Below, piece by piece: positions 1 through 11,961 of a stretch of 64,000 nucleotides of DNA. The translations under genes were made by a program, and so were the position numbers. The notes below the pieces were generated by a model, which was not told the DNA's origin, ran no database searches, and saw only the letters and a program-made list of their open reading frames with translations. Position 1 is the stretch's first letter; the number at the start of each line of letters is the position of its first letter. Source of the stretch: Zymoseptoria tritici IPO323 (taxonomy: Eukaryota > Ascomycota > Dothideomycetes > Mycosphaerellales > Mycosphaerellaceae); assembly GCF_000219625.1 (NCBI RefSeq), contig NC_018213.1, positions 682,001-746,000 of the forward strand, written 5' to 3'.

Positions 1-68
1 ATCCAGGAGGAGGTACTTCAAAGTTCAACACTACTACAAGAAACGGCACATCAATCACACCCGCTTCC

Positions 69-1433
69 ATGTCAAGTTGGGCCCTCGACAACGGCGACAT
101 CACCGAAGAGCGCGCCCAAACCATCCCGACCTACCCGTCCACTCGACCATCTCCCACTTTCTCCAATCAAAAGATTCTCCGACCTCAATACAAGGACATC
201 CTCCGCGACCCTGCAAACTCTCTGCATCTCATCTACCACCCTCCAATCCAGCCCACCGCATCACCCAAGGACATTGACGCTCACGCCGCCCGCATCACAC
301 GAATAAACAAGTTCAAGAAGATCTTACAAGCCTCCTCAATATCTCTCCCAGAATTACGCAATCTCGCCTGGTCTGGTCTCCCACCCGAAGTCCGCGCCAT
401 GTCCTGGCAGATCCTGCTGAACTACCTCCCCACATCTTCCGAACGTCGCGTCGCTCTTCTAGAGCGAAAGAGGAAAGAATACCTCGACAGCGTGCGTCAG
501 GCGTTCGAGCGTCCCACAACAAACTCCGGCTCACCAAGCCTGTCATCAACAACATCCCCTGCCTCCCCTGCTCGTGCCCCTCGTGGCCTCGATGAAGTCC
601 TCTGGCACCAAATCACGATTGACGTCCCAAGAACGAATCCCATTCTCCCACTGTACCGCCATCCGACCACCCAACGATCTCTCGAGCGAATCCTGTACGT
701 CTGGGCCATTCGACATCCCGCAAGTGGGTACGTACAAGGCATCAACGACCTCGTAACGCCTTTTTTCCAAGTCTTCCTCGGGCAATACATCACATCTTCC
801 TCCGATCCCTCAGACGACATCTCCGATTTTGATCCAGGACAATTACCGAAAGCGGTCCTCGATGCTGTGGAAGCAGATACATATTGGTGCTTGACAGCTC
901 TGCTCTCCGGGATTCAAGATAATTACATCCACGCGCAGCCAGGAATTGTACGGCAGGTCCAAGCTCTACGAGATCTCGTATCTCGCATCGATGGTGGCCT
1001 AGCAAAACATCTCGAAAAAGAAGGCGTGGAATTCATCCAATTTTCCTTCCGATGGATGAACTGCCTCTTGATGAGGGAGGTATCTGTCGAGAATGTGGTG
1101 CGGATGTGGGACACCTATCTGGTGAGTCTGTCAGATTTTGTTACGACTTGACATTACACGTGCTGACCTTACAACCAGGCCGAAGAGACGGGCTTCTCCA
1201 CCTTCCATCTCTACGTCTGCGCCGCCTTTCTCGTAAAATGGTCCAACGAACTGCAGAAGATGGATTTCCAAGACATCATGATGTTTCTACAGGCGTTGCC
1301 GACGAAAGGATGGACAGTAAAGGATGTGGAATTATTATTGAGCGAGGCGTTCATCTGGAAGAGTTTGTTTGAGGGGACGAGGGGGCATGTTACTACGCAG
1401 AGTACGCCGGGAGGACAGTTTTTGAATTTGTAA
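69..1433 (+). CDS. GYP1: TBC-domain Rab GTPase-activating protein, GYP1-like
   Basis: Two exons, 69-1121 and 1179-1433, joined over a 57-nt phase-0 intron (GTGAGT donor, CTGAC branch, CAG acceptor), give about 435 residues. The protein has a TBC domain from about residue 100 to the C-terminus. Both catalytic fingers of the family are visible: the arginine finger R188 in IDVPRT and the glutamine finger Q223 in YVQGIND. TBC proteins stimulate GTP hydrolysis by Rab GTPases; the IDVPRTNP and YVQGINDL contexts match yeast Gyp1, which acts on Ypt1 at the Golgi. A serine/proline-rich insert (about residues 150-165) lies just before the arginine finger. The first ATG of the open frame was taken as start. 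The gene converges on the dCMP deaminase gene. Family call is secure; the GYP1 orthology is likely. Confidence 0.9.
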
Positions 1434-1856
1434 GGATGGAGAACGGAAAGCGTGGTGGGGTGAGAGGATCTGACGAAGCAAGACGATCTTATGAGGCATA
1501 GACGGCTACTAAGCGTGTGCAATGGTGGCATGCATGGTGATGGCGAAGCTATCAGTGCTGTATGGACTCAGTGGAGGGTCGATGGGCTAGGAATTGACGC
1601 ATTCGCAATGTGGCGCGCGTTGGTGCAACGGACAAGGGACGGCCGCATCGAGAGTGAAAGGCGTCGTTGAAAGGATGGCTCACGAAAGCTGGTGTCGGTG
1701 GAGAAGATGGGAAAGGATATGTGAGAGCCCTGCCACACGACCAGAATTGACGAAATGATCGTCGAATGCCGCCGCCTCGGCACACCTTCATCTGTCGCCG
1801 AATCGATCGTCTCGACCCGTTCTCACATCCTCCTAACTTCTCGCGCTACCGCCCTC
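1434..1856. other. Intergenic, convergent 3' ends
   Basis: About 420 bases between the stop codons of the RabGAP and the dCMP deaminase. I see no supportable gene here; it should hold the two 3' untranslated regions. Confidence 0.5.
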
Positions 1857-3018
1857 CTACCCACCCCACCCCTCCCCAACATCCACAACTCCCTCTCCAC
1901 CCACCAACCCGCCGTCAAATTGCCTCAACTTCACTCCCGCCTCCTCAAACACCTTCGCCGCCTCTGCATCCATGTAATAGCTCTGGCTGAACACCACCTC
2001 TGCAATTCCCACCTGCACAATTTTCATCGTGCAAGTCAGGCAAGGGCATGTATTGCAATACAGCACCGCTCCACTCCCCGGTGGTCCGCTTCGATCTCCG
2101 ATCCTCTCCCGCCCAGCTTCAAGAAGTGCATTCTCCTCCGCGTGGATACAAAGACAAGTATCGAGCGCTGCGCCGCCGCCGCCGGTGGGTGGTTGGAAAG
2201 GTGTCGATAAGGGGAAGCTTGTCTCCTCCTTGGCTACTGCTGGTTCGGGAGCGGGACCTGCAGCGTTATTACAGCGCGGACACCCGCCTTCGCTGCAGTT
2301 CCGAACCCCACGAGGAGTACCATTATATCCCGTCGCGAGGATACGGGAGTTGCGGACAAGCACGCAGCCGACTTGGCGACGCATGCAGTTAGAGCGGCGG
2401 GCGGCAAGGGAGGCGAGGGTCATGAAGTAATGGTCCCAGGTTGGTCTTAACCTCGTCGGGTCGGGTAGGTTCAGTTTGTCGAGGGAGGCGCGAAGGGTAG
2501 ATGTCGAGGTTGCAGAGTTGAGGATTGTGAGGGAGGCACGTTTGGAGAGGGCAGCTAGAGGGTGGGGAGGAGAGTAGAGGTGTGTGTCGGAGAGGGTAAT
2601 GAAGGACTCTAGGGAGGGAGGAGGGGTATGGAGGGCGGAGTAGCGTTGCCAGCGGAGAGTGACTGGAGCGTCGACGTGGAGGAGGAGGAAACAAGGACGG
2701 CGGGAGAGGATGTCGACGGTTTCGGTGGAGTGGATGGAGACGGTGACGAAGTTCTTGCGCCAGTCGCGGGTTGCATGGGTGAGGAGTCGGTCAATGGTGG
2801 GGAATGTGGTGATCGGCTGGATGTGTCTTGTCCGCGGAAGAGAGATCGAAGAGTCTTGCTCGTCCGAGGCCAGAGCCAGCACTTGGAAGTCGTGTTGGGT
2901 GACGAGGTAGTCCAGGACGGAATGCTTGCCCGCGCAGATTGCTGCATGAATTTAGTGGATGCTCAATCAATATGGATCAATGTGCAATGTGCTCACCGCC
3001 GCAGATCCCTATGAGCAT
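1857..3018 (-). CDS. DCD1: Deoxycytidylate (dCMP) deaminase
   Basis: Exon 1 is 3018-2997 (MLIGICG...) and exon 2 is 2941-1857, with a 55-nt intron (GTGAGC donor, CAG acceptor), giving 368 residues. The short first exon was placed because yeast Dcd1 begins with a similar MLIG segment and because joining it restores a continuous N-terminus with a nucleotide-binding-like GxxxxGK segment. The deaminase zinc site is intact: H274-A-E276 in HAEENALLEAG, and C308 and C311 in PCLTC. The enzyme turns dCMP into dUMP, feeding thymidylate synthesis. A GYNGTPRG segment and a cysteine cluster (CSEGGCPRC) precede the HAE motif. A proline/glycine-rich loop near residue 250 is an expansion. The gene is divergent from ATG7 over a 365-bp region. 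Confidence 0.92.
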
Positions 3019-3383
3019 CTCGAGATCGAGTCTTCGGTTGTCTTTTGATACCTAAGCTAGGTAGGTTAGATCGATGGATCTTGTTCAATTCACGCATCAA
3101 ATCGAGTCTCCAATTCATTTCACTAGAACTAGCGTGTCTTTCATTCCAACTCGGACGAGATCGACGCGCCCCGCGTCAAGCTGCCGGTCGAGCCCCACTC
3201 ATTGACCTCACGTCCTCTGCCCTCCTCCATCATCACCAAACCCGCTGACTCTCCCGGTCACGAGACCTTCTTCCAAGACACGACATCCTACGACCACCTG
3301 CGGCGCATGACCGCGCTACGATAGCAACGTCTGCTCCTCTGCGACGACCATTTTCTCCACCGACCGCATTCGATTCACCAACA
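3019..3383. promoter_or_regulatory. Divergent promoter region, DCD1 / ATG7
   Basis: The 365 bases between two divergent start codons must contain both 5' leaders and core promoters. No clear TATA box or named site stands out. Confidence 0.4.
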
Positions 3384-5957
3384 ATGCCAACCCTCCTACC
3401 GCTGCAATACGCTCCTTGGAGCTCAGACGTAGAGCTGGCATTCTACTCAGCCCTGGCCTCGCTCAAGATCAATCACGACAAACTCGACTCATCTGCTCGG
3501 AAGGTTCTCGGACTGTACGAGATCAGTCACAAAGATGCTCCCGATCGATCAACACGAATGCAAATCCATGGCAATTCCTTGACGACTGACGAGTAAGTAG
3601 TGAGTTGTTGTGCTTGAAGAGAATGGATTCACGACACTGACCTGCATGTCCTCAGAACTCCTCAAGGCTTCTACCGCGCCGAAGGCTTCATCCGCAATTT
3701 CAACACCATCGAAGAGTTCCGACAGGTCGACAAGGCCGCACACATCGAAAGAGCCGGCCGCATGATCTGGGATGCAATTAAGGATGGCACAATCTACTCA
3801 TGTCCTTCGCTGCTCTGCTCCTTCACCGCAGTATGCTTTGCCGACTTGAAGAAATACAAGTTCTCATACCACTTCGCATACCCCGCATTACACTCCGATC
3901 CGCAATGGAGACTGGTCGCACCATCGAACGATCCTGAGAAGGCCACGAAGCAGCTGGAAGCGAAAGAGACAACGACACTAGTGGATGCAGTGCAGACATG
4001 GCGGTATAGCGTGGACACCAGACAGCATGGTTTCTTCCTGGCAAAGCGACTACGGAAGGAAGTGCTGGAAGCACAGTGGAAGAAGGGATGGGGTGAAGTC
4101 GAAGAAGAGGAAGAAGACGGCAATCTGAGCATGAAGAAACGGAAGAACTCGAGATCTTCAAGTCTGAGTGAGTTGGGCTTTCTCTGGTGGATCGGACCGT
4201 TGTCGGCATACGAGACTGGTTTCTTTGATAATGCGAGACCGGATGATCGATATGTCTGCTTCGCCGACCCTTCCACATTTCCCTCCAATCCCGGCTGGAT
4301 GCTGCGGAATCTGCTCGTTCTGGTACGACAAAGGTGGAGACTGGACAAGGTGCAAGTTCTCTGCTATCGAGATGTGCATGCTCGAAGGGAGCACCCTACT
4401 TCTGTCATCATGACATTGCAGACGGCGGAACCTGTTTGGGACTTCTCTGCGGAAGAGAAATTGCAAGAGGTCACCAAGATGTCCGACTCCAGCGCTCTCC
4501 TGCCAGGTCAGGTCGATCGATTTGGTGAGCTCATCATCGAGAAGCCCAAAGCTGTGGTCCCAGTAATGGAAGAAAAGGTAAAAGCAGTCAGACCGCCACC
4601 AGAAAGGGTAGTACAATTTCCCAAGGTCACTGGCTGGGAGCGAGGAGACCAGGGAAAGATCATGTCCAAGACAGTTGATCTAGCATCATACCTCGATCCA
4701 TCACGCCTCGCAGATCAAGCGGTCGACCTCAATCTCAAGCTCATCAAATGGCGGATATCTCCCTCAATCGATCTTGATACCATCAAGCACACATCTTGTC
4801 TCCTTCTCGGCGCGGGTACGCTTGGATCCTACGTCGCGAGAAATCTGATGGGCTGGGGCGTGCGCAAGATCACATTTGTTGACAACGGCCGGGTCAGCTA
4901 CTCGAACCCCGTCCGCCAACCACTGTTCGATTTTAAAGACTGCCAAAATGGAGGCGTGTGGAAAGCACAACGAGCAGCCGATGCTCTGTCCGAGATCTAT
5001 CCTGGTATCGACTCGACGGGCGTGGTCCTCAGCGTTCCGATGGCCGGCCATCCGCTCGTCGATGAAGAGAAGACGAAGAAATGCTATGAGCACCTCCGAA
5101 AACTGATCGACTCTCATGATGCGATCTTTCTTCTTATGGACACTCGCGAGTCTCGCTGGCTGCCTACGCTAATGGCCAAAGCTGCTAACAAGATTGTCAT
5201 CAATGCCGCTCTTGGCTTCGATACATATATGGTCATGCGCCACGGCATGCGACTTCCTCAACTTACGACTTCCTCTTCATCAGCCGTCACCGCCAAAACC
5301 CACTCGAACTCTGTCCCAGATGCTCTCGCCGCCGCCGCCTCAGATCCCATCGAACAGTCCTCCTCATTCTCTACGAACCCCACGCCGTCCCTCTCCAGCA
5401 CACCACAGACAACTCAGTCCCTCTCCTGCTACTTCTGCTCCGACGTTGTCGCTCCCGCAGATTCCCTCCGCTCCGCCACTCTCGACCAGCAATGCACGGT
5501 AACCCGCCCCGGTGCCGCTCCCATTGCGTCTGCGCAAGCCGTCGAACTTCTAGTGTCCATCACACAACATCGCTTGAAGGGCCTTGCGCCTCCACCGCCG
5601 CCTCTCACATCCACCGCCATCGCCGCTGCGCCCCCTACCGACCCGTTAGAACCTGGGTCTCACCCGCTCGGTACTGTACCGCATATCCTCCGCGGATACA
5701 TGTCCACCTGGCAGGTCTTGCAGATTTCTGGACAAGCATATGACTGCTGTGCGGGATGTGGGACGGGAGTCTTGGAGGCGTACGAAAAGGAAGGATGGGA
5801 GTTTTTGAAGAGAGCGCTCGGCGAGAAAGGCTACGTGGAGAAAGTCAGCGGATTGGAGGAAGTGCAGAGGAGGGCTGAGGAGGCGGAACGATTGATGGCT
5901 GAGGAGGATACTGATGGAGAATGGGGCGAGGATGAAGGTGAGGGCGAGTTGCTCTGA
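3384..5957 (+). CDS. ATG7: Autophagy E1-like activating enzyme ATG7
   Basis: Exons 3384-3592 and 3656-5957 flank a 63-nt intron (GTAAGT donor, CTGAC branch, CAG acceptor), giving 836 residues. ATG7 activates the ubiquitin-like proteins Atg8 and Atg12 with ATP and passes them to Atg3 and Atg10, so it is required for autophagosome formation in the cytosol. Visible hallmarks are the N-terminal ATG7 domain ([25 protein letters not shown]), the ThiF/E1 adenylation fold with LGAGTLGS near residue 455 and [15 protein letters not shown], and the catalytic cysteine C683 in QCTVTRPG. The C-terminal [10 protein letters not shown] segment and acidic tail, used by homologs to bind Atg8, are present. A Ser/Thr/Pro/Ala-rich loop of about 60 residues before the zinc-binding CYFC makes the protein longer than yeast Atg7. 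Confidence 0.96.
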
Positions 5958-6740
5958 GGATGACAACCCTGTCTGATGGTCGGAACGGAGCCCTGAGTCG
6001 CGCAAAGAATGTCTATCGCAGAGACTGCGCGAACAGCGCTAAGTGACGTTCAACCCTCCATCCGCGCTCATTTCCACACTAAACGGAATGCACAAGGGAC
6101 TCCCATAATGACTTTGCGCCGCAGCTGCCGAGCACGGTGATCGTGTCATGACAGATTCGAGCATTTTCACGCCTCGTGTACTATCGTTCATCGCATTGGA
6201 CAAGCCGCTCGCTGATCACCACAAGTGTTGCTGTGCATGCTCGGGCGGCACATCTTCGAATTACGATGCCGCCCTTTCTCCACGTCCACCAGGGCCTAGC
6301 CTTGCGAAGATGACGCGGCATAGCAGTATCCATGCGCAGGAAGATAAGTATAGCGATGTGAAGCAGGGTGACTCCTGATGCGCGCTGTTTCGAAGCGGAG
6401 TCCTTGTGAATACGACGATGACCCTTCGCTGATGCGGCGCAGTGAGAATGACCTTTGAGGCGGAAGAGACGTCTAGAGAGGGTTTTCAGTCAAGTGTAAT
6501 GTGTCGTTCAGCTAAAGAGAAGAAGCGAGCGGAAAAGAGAAAGTGCGTGAATTTGAAGTAATGAGTGGACGACAGAGCATGCGTCTGCCTCGAACACGAT
6601 CCGAACACCCGCCTCCTCGAGATCTTGCATCTTCAACCGAACAGTGACAGTGCCACAAGAACTTCCTCCCTCCACCAACTCCTTCTCTACAATGCTTCCG
6701 ATGTTCCTGAGACGAACCTCTAGCAGTCTAGACTGCCGAA
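5958..6740. other. Intergenic, no supportable gene
   Basis: About 780 bases between ATG7 and the first small secreted-protein gene. A 76-codon frame at 6148-6378 has no recognisable feature. Likely UTR and spacer. Confidence 0.4.
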
Positions 6741-6951
6741 TCAGCATCCCGACGTGGATTCGGGGGCGTTGCACTGCGAGTAGGTCAGTATGTGGTAGCG
6801 AGGATCGCAAAGCAGGCCAGAGAAGACATACGCATCCACAATCTGTGGTGAAAGTATGTGGATTGCATAATGGCACGCATTCGGGTTTGATGGCTGGCAT
6901 TGCGGACACGCAGACCGCCAGGATGGCCGCAGCGAGGAAGAAGATTTTCAT
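6741..6951 (-). CDS. Tiny cysteine-rich secreted protein (candidate effector), copy A
   Basis: Predicted from two exons, 6951-6832 and 6773-6741, around a 58-nt intron with GTATGT donor, TACTGACC branch and CAG acceptor; the predicted protein has 50 residues. Residues 1-17 (MKIFFLAAAILAVCVSA) are a clear signal peptide. The short mature part carries six cysteines (C25, C29, C38, C40, C41, C50), an even number compatible with disulphides. Without splicing the frame runs on into a 185-residue product with no cysteine pattern, so the spliced model is preferred. The layout resembles copy B at 7785-7994 (CxxxC, then a CxC just before the intron) and both leaders share ACGACCCCAACGAC. Function is unknown; small cysteine-rich secreted proteins are common among fungal effectors and antimicrobial peptides, but nothing here fixes the role. 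Confidence 0.62.
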
Positions 6952-7784
6952 GTCGTTGGGGTCGTGGGTTTGGTGGTGGGCGTGATGTTGTTGATGACAG
7001 TTGTCGATGACTTGTGATCTTCTGTCGTGTACTCGATGGCCGGCTGACTTGGAAGTGCTGCGCAAACTTCAAGAAGTTGTGCCGTCGAGCGGAGGCTTTT
7101 ATGGACGCAGATGGCTCGGCTGACGACGACGATGTTGAGCGATAGCGGAGCACCGGCGCTGGAGTTGGGCCGGGGAGGCATGGCTGTCAATTATAGCACA
7201 TGACGCAAGTCAGTGCAATTAATGCTGGAACCCGGTCCCGGGCCTGACTGGAATCCTCGTACACGGCGCACTTTTTCCGCATAGCCATCTCTTGGCTGTT
7301 TTCGCCGCTGGACATTTCTTCATGCTCTCCCTGTTGGGATTCGGCAGTCTCCAACTCGAAACAAAGACCTTCTCGATCTTGGTCGTCGCAGCAAGTCTGC
7401 ATCTGATCGAAAGCTCCATCGTTGATACGCGAGCGTCAGCGGGTCACTCGCATCTCGGCGTGCAGGGGAGTCATGGATGTGACGCTTCAATAGACGTCGG
7501 GAGACCGGGCGATGCTGGAACCTGGGCTGCCGAAAGTTCGGTAAAGACTGGATGCTTCGTATTCGGCTCATGTCGGGGACCGTCCACGTGATCAGACCAG
7601 ATCGCTTTCTCCTTCCCACAAACTGAACACGATCATCCTGCGAAGACATCCGTATCACTCCGTCCACGAGGTCGGGTGCCTCTTCATGCTTGCGAAAAAA
7701 AGCTCTCGGAATATCCAGGCGATACAAGCCCGATGAAGAATGTCCGTCGCCATCTCCGTGACTCCAGTGGAAATGCTCTGAGAT
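6952..7784. other. Intergenic between the two small secreted-protein genes
   Basis: About 830 bases. It holds the upstream region of copy A, including the leader motif next to its ATG. Minus-strand frames at 7187-7402 and 7320-7727 lack a signal peptide or domain and were not called. Confidence 0.4.
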
Positions 7785-7994
7785 TCAGGCTGGAGGATTG
7801 GGGCAAGTCGGATCGCCGTACTGTCGCAGTATGGCTAGCATTTTTGCTCTTGCGACATGAACGCTGGTTCGACATGGGACGAAGTGGCTGCATACGCAAG
7901 CACAATCCAAGCTGTCCGGAACCTGGCATTCCCGGTGACAGTCTTTTGCCAGCGCGGAGGTGCAGAGCGCAAGCAAGGTCGATGCGAAAAGCAT
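7785..7994 (-). CDS. Tiny cysteine-rich secreted protein (candidate effector), copy B
   Basis: Starts at 7994 with a signal peptide (MLFASTLLALCTSALA, cut probably after A16). The frame is open through 7785 (69 residues), but by analogy with copy A a 75-nt in-frame intron (7895-7821, GTATGC donor, GACAG acceptor) probably separates exons 7994-7896 and 7820-7785, leaving 44 residues. The mature part has C19, C23, C31, C33 and C39. The CxxxC...DC.C| pattern ahead of the intron and the upstream ACGACCCCAACGAC leader match copy A about 1 kb away, so the two look like tandem duplicates. The branch site of this intron is weak, so retention of the 69-residue form is possible. Function unknown. Confidence 0.5.
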   Translation of the reverse strand: MLFASTLLALCTSALAKDCHRECQVPDSLDCACVCSHFVPCRTSVHVARAKMLAILRQYGDPTCPNPPA

Positions 7995-9775
7995 GAAGTT
8001 CGTCCTTGCAGTTATTGGACGGTCGTTGGGGTCGTTAGAGTCGATGGTGTCGGTCGTGTCGATCGCGATTGTTTCTGGTTGGCGTAAAGTCAGTAGAAGG
8101 CAGGCCGAGCAGCTGGGCTACGGTGCGACGGCCTTGGCATGAAAGGTCTGCCGCTCTGCGATGACGTTCGCGGAGTCTGGCATTGGATGCGAGATGCAGG
8201 GAACACATGTATTGCCGTTTTAATTACTGTTGTGGAATTGACCAGTCAATGTCACATTGTGTTCATCGAAGGTCGATCCTAGCACAAACGATGCTGGCAT
8301 GATCAAATTGCCAGCGCCAAATCCAGCCCACACTCTCTGGACGGAACGATCAATTATGCCCGGGACTGGAAGATCTCCGCTTCAGTTTCCGTATGCTGTG
8401 GGACGTGTGGATCGGAAGTCACATATGGATAGCTGCATGAAGCAGCGTCGTGGCTCGTCCATGAGATTCACCTTGCGAGGAGAAGAGCGGCGATGTGTTT
8501 GAAATAGAGCTCATGTCCAGTGATCAAGAATTTCCGGAGGATCAGCAACTCCGAGGTCGGTCGTATACACAAGGGGCCTGCAGTTCCGCCGGTCTGCGTA
8601 TACTGAAGACTTCGTACTGCAGCAGTATCATGTCTCCTCTGCCTGTTTCGCACCTCCATCATCCTGCCGGCGCGTCTTCACCGCTGAGTCGAGATCCGGC
8701 AGTGGGTCATCCTCGAAACTCACCGCTCTAGTCGGACCCCAAGGTCGCCATGCATGAAAGTCTATGCATTGTCCCGATCTCCAGCCGCCAGCCTCTCGGA
8801 TTCAATCTTTCGGACTTGATGGGAAGATGGAGCGTGCATTGGTGGAGGGAATGAGATGAGGTGCGACGGAATGCGATGGTCGGGTGGGAGTGGAGCTGCT
8901 GACAAATCGGCGCTTGCTGGATCAGGTCCCGGTCCACTCTCTCGTTCCATTCTTTCTTGGTCCAACTTGAATATCTTCCACCCACCCGATCAATACTACC
9001 GCTCGCATAAGACGAATTGGCGTGCAAAAGCAGACGGGCGTGCTGTCTCCCTCCATACGTGTGCTCGGGACGGTCTTTGGGCAACTGCTGCGTCCGAACG
9101 AGCGTGTCAAAGCTGGAACAGCCAAGTCTGGACGAGCCACGGAACTCCCGAACGCATACCTACGAAGGACCTGAAGGCTGCCGACCCTGTCCATGTCTGG
9201 CCAGATTCTATATGGCGAACCTTCGGAAACAGCGCCGCTACTGGATTACTACCGAGAATCTGGACCTTACGGAACCGGTCAGTGAAGAAACTTTCCTTGA
9301 ATACGATTCGCCGCGACATGTCACACGAAACCTCAGAGCGGCACATTTTCCTGACCGCAACTTTCCCTTGCCTTGAGGACCATTCTACTCGCAAAGCGTG
9401 GCGTGTTCCCGTCCTACCCATCGCCGGCTGAGTACCGTGAGTACGCCACGCTGCTTTCTCATCCACCCATCGTTGCACGAGACACACCGGTAAGATCGCC
9501 GTGCTACCACAGGTTATTCTCGCGGCAATTGTTCCTCCCACCAGAGTCAAACAAGCGCGGCTTTCAACTCCCGAGACGTGCTACGGTACTTCTACCGGGT
9601 CCTTCCCTGCTTCGTCATGCCTCTTCAAGGGCCCCACGTTGCTTGCGGCTCTCATTGTGACCCAACCCAAATGGCGGTCGGGAGTTCGCATAATACCTGC
9701 GGCTTTCCGTCTGGGTTCTCATGGGTTGGGATGTCAACGTTCCATGCTCCGTCTATGTGTCTGTGAAGCGTCTTC
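7995..9775. other. 1.8-kb stretch without a supportable gene
   Basis: Open frames exist on both strands (for example 8856-9431 + and 9107-9550 -), but they overlap each other, lack domains, signal peptides and family motifs, and look like chance frames. The region includes the upstream parts of copy B and of the permease gene. Confidence 0.4.
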
Positions 9776-11661
9776 ATGAATTTTGAGAAGTTGACCATGA
9801 TGACCAATGGTGTTCTCCCAGAATATTCTCCGAATGCGAACACAGCGAAAGACGTCAAAGACCGCAAATCCGTCGAAGAAACTCCTTCTTCCGCCAAGTC
9901 TACGAATACCACAACAAGCCAGGTAGATATCCAGGATGAGGATGCGAGGTTGTTGGCTAGGATCGGCTACAAGCAGGTGAGTCTGTCTCGATTGTGCCTC
10001 AGAAGCATCAAATGACTGACGACTGGTGCAAAGGAATTGCGGCGTGAATTCACCAAATGGTCCACAGTCTCATACGCCATCTCTGTACTTGGAGTACTAG
10101 GATCGCAACCAGCGACATATGGCGTTCCGATCAGTGTTGGAGGTCCAGCAACTGCGGTATGGGCATGGCTGATCGGATCGTTCATGGCTTATGCTATTGC
10201 CAGTTCAGGTAACCGTGGGCTGTGGTCTCAAGCTTGTTCTTTTGCTGACCATGTGGAGTCGCTGAACTGGTCTCGGCATACCCGACCGCTGGAGGCATGT
10301 ACTTTGTCACCAAACATGTCGTCCCCGAAGAGCATGTCGCCATCTGGGCCTGGATCATCGGCTGGTGTAATTTCCTTGGTCAAGCATGTGGAGTTGCTTC
10401 ACTGGCATACACTATCGGCCAGATGATCCTCGCTGGAGCAAGCATGAACTCTGGCTTGCTGGGCGACGGCTACCAATATTCTCCGTGAGTCCGACCAACA
10501 GCTAGTCCTCCCTCCAACTAACGCATCTCCAGCAAACCCTGGCAGACGGTCCTCGTAGCCCTCTTCGCCCTCACGATATTCGGCTGCGTTTGTTCTTTGC
10601 CCACCAAGAATCTCCACCGCATCATCCTCTGGTTCGCACCCATCAACATCCTCGCTACAATCGCAATCTGCATCGCCCTCCCTCTCTCCACTCCCGACCT
10701 CCGCTCCTGGCAATTCGTCTTCACCGACTTCCGCGCCTCCTCCGGCTGGTCATCCATCGGCTTCTCCTTCCTCCTCGGCTTCCTCTCCGTCGCATGGGTC
10801 ATGACAGACTACGACGGCACAACCCATCTTTCCGAAGAGACGCACGATGCCGCAGTCCGCGGTCCACTCGCCATCCGTCTCGCAGTCGCCGTCTCCGGCG
10901 CTCTCGGTCTCGGCCTGAACATCGCCTTTACATTCTGCCTGCCTCTCGACTACCCAACTTCCATCCTCGCCTCACCCACCGGTCTTCCTGTCGCCCAACT
11001 CTTCCTCAACGCTGGAGGTCCCGCAGGTGGCACAGTAATGCTCTGCTTCGTCATCCTCGTGCAGTTCTTCACTGGCTGCTCCGCCATGCTCGCCAACGCA
11101 CGCATGACATACGCTTTTGCACGGGACGACGCTCTACCCTACTCCTACCTCTGGAGTAAGATCGACCCTCGTACCGGAACTCCAGTCTACGCCGTGTGGT
11201 TCGTCGTCGGCTTTTGCGGATGTCTAAACCTCATCGGTCTGGGAAGCACGCAGACCATTACGGGGATCTTCAACCTCTGCGCGCCGTGTCTGGACTTGTC
11301 ATATATCGCCGTCATTGTAGCGCATTTGTACTATTCCCACTGGCAACCGTATCTCGCTGAGAAGTTTCCCACCCTCGCCTCCTCAACGGCATCGAAGGTT
11401 ACGTTTACACCCGGCCCATACACTCTTCCGGCGTGGAGGAAAATTCCGACGAATCTGGTGGCGGTGATATGGGTGATTTTCATCAGCGTGGTGCTGTTCT
11501 TCCCGACGACGAAACCGGTCACGGCGGAGAATATGAATTGGGCGATTGCGATTGCGGGTTTCGTTGGGGTGTTTGCCGTAGGGTGGTGGTTTGCTGGGGC
11601 GAGGAGGAAATACGTTGGGCCGAGGACGAAGGATTTGGGGGTTGGAGAGGGTTGGTCTTAG
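9776..11661 (+). CDS. APC-family amino acid / GABA / polyamine-type permease
   Basis: Four exons (9776-9976, 10034-10208, 10259-10484, 10533-11661) with introns of 57, 50 and 48 nt, each with GTNNG donors and CTGAC or CTAAC branch sites, give about 576 residues. The protein has a soluble N-terminal tail (about 85 residues) and then roughly twelve hydrophobic segments. The first segments (VSYAISVLGVLGSQPATYG, SVAELVSAYPTAGGMY, WIIGWCNFLGQ) match fungal GABA, choline and polyamine permeases of the APC superfamily, such as Uga4, Hnm1 and Tpo5. It should be a proton-coupled transporter in the plasma or vacuolar membrane; the substrate cannot be read from the sequence. A second ATG at 9797 is an alternative start. 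The gene converges on the unrecognised gene at 11962. Confidence 0.88.
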
Positions 11662-11961
11662 GTTGAAAGAAGAGTAATTCTTGATCGGCATATTGCCCTC
11701 AGCTTTAGCTCTCAGTATGGAAATGTGCAAGACTGCCACAGCGGCGAAGCAATCAGCGAGTGAAGTTCTTGAACCACTTTGAGCTCTTGCCTACATCGAG
11801 GACCTCTCAATAGCAAGCCTTTGGAGAAGCGGACTGGAACTTCACCTGTGTTTCTCTTCCTCGGCCAACTCCACTCCAGATGTAGAGCGCAATCAGGAAG
11901 CAGGCAGGACCCCGAATCTTTCGACCCATCTTTACTTTCTTCGATCTCGCATGCCATCATC
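11662..11961. other. Intergenic, convergent 3' ends
   Basis: Exactly 300 bases between two convergent stop codons; nothing beyond expected 3' untranslated sequence is visible. Confidence 0.4.

Noticed and set aside
8856..9431. 191-codon plus-strand frame upstream of the permease
   Set aside because: No domain, signal or composition typical of a protein, and it overlaps an equally long antisense frame.
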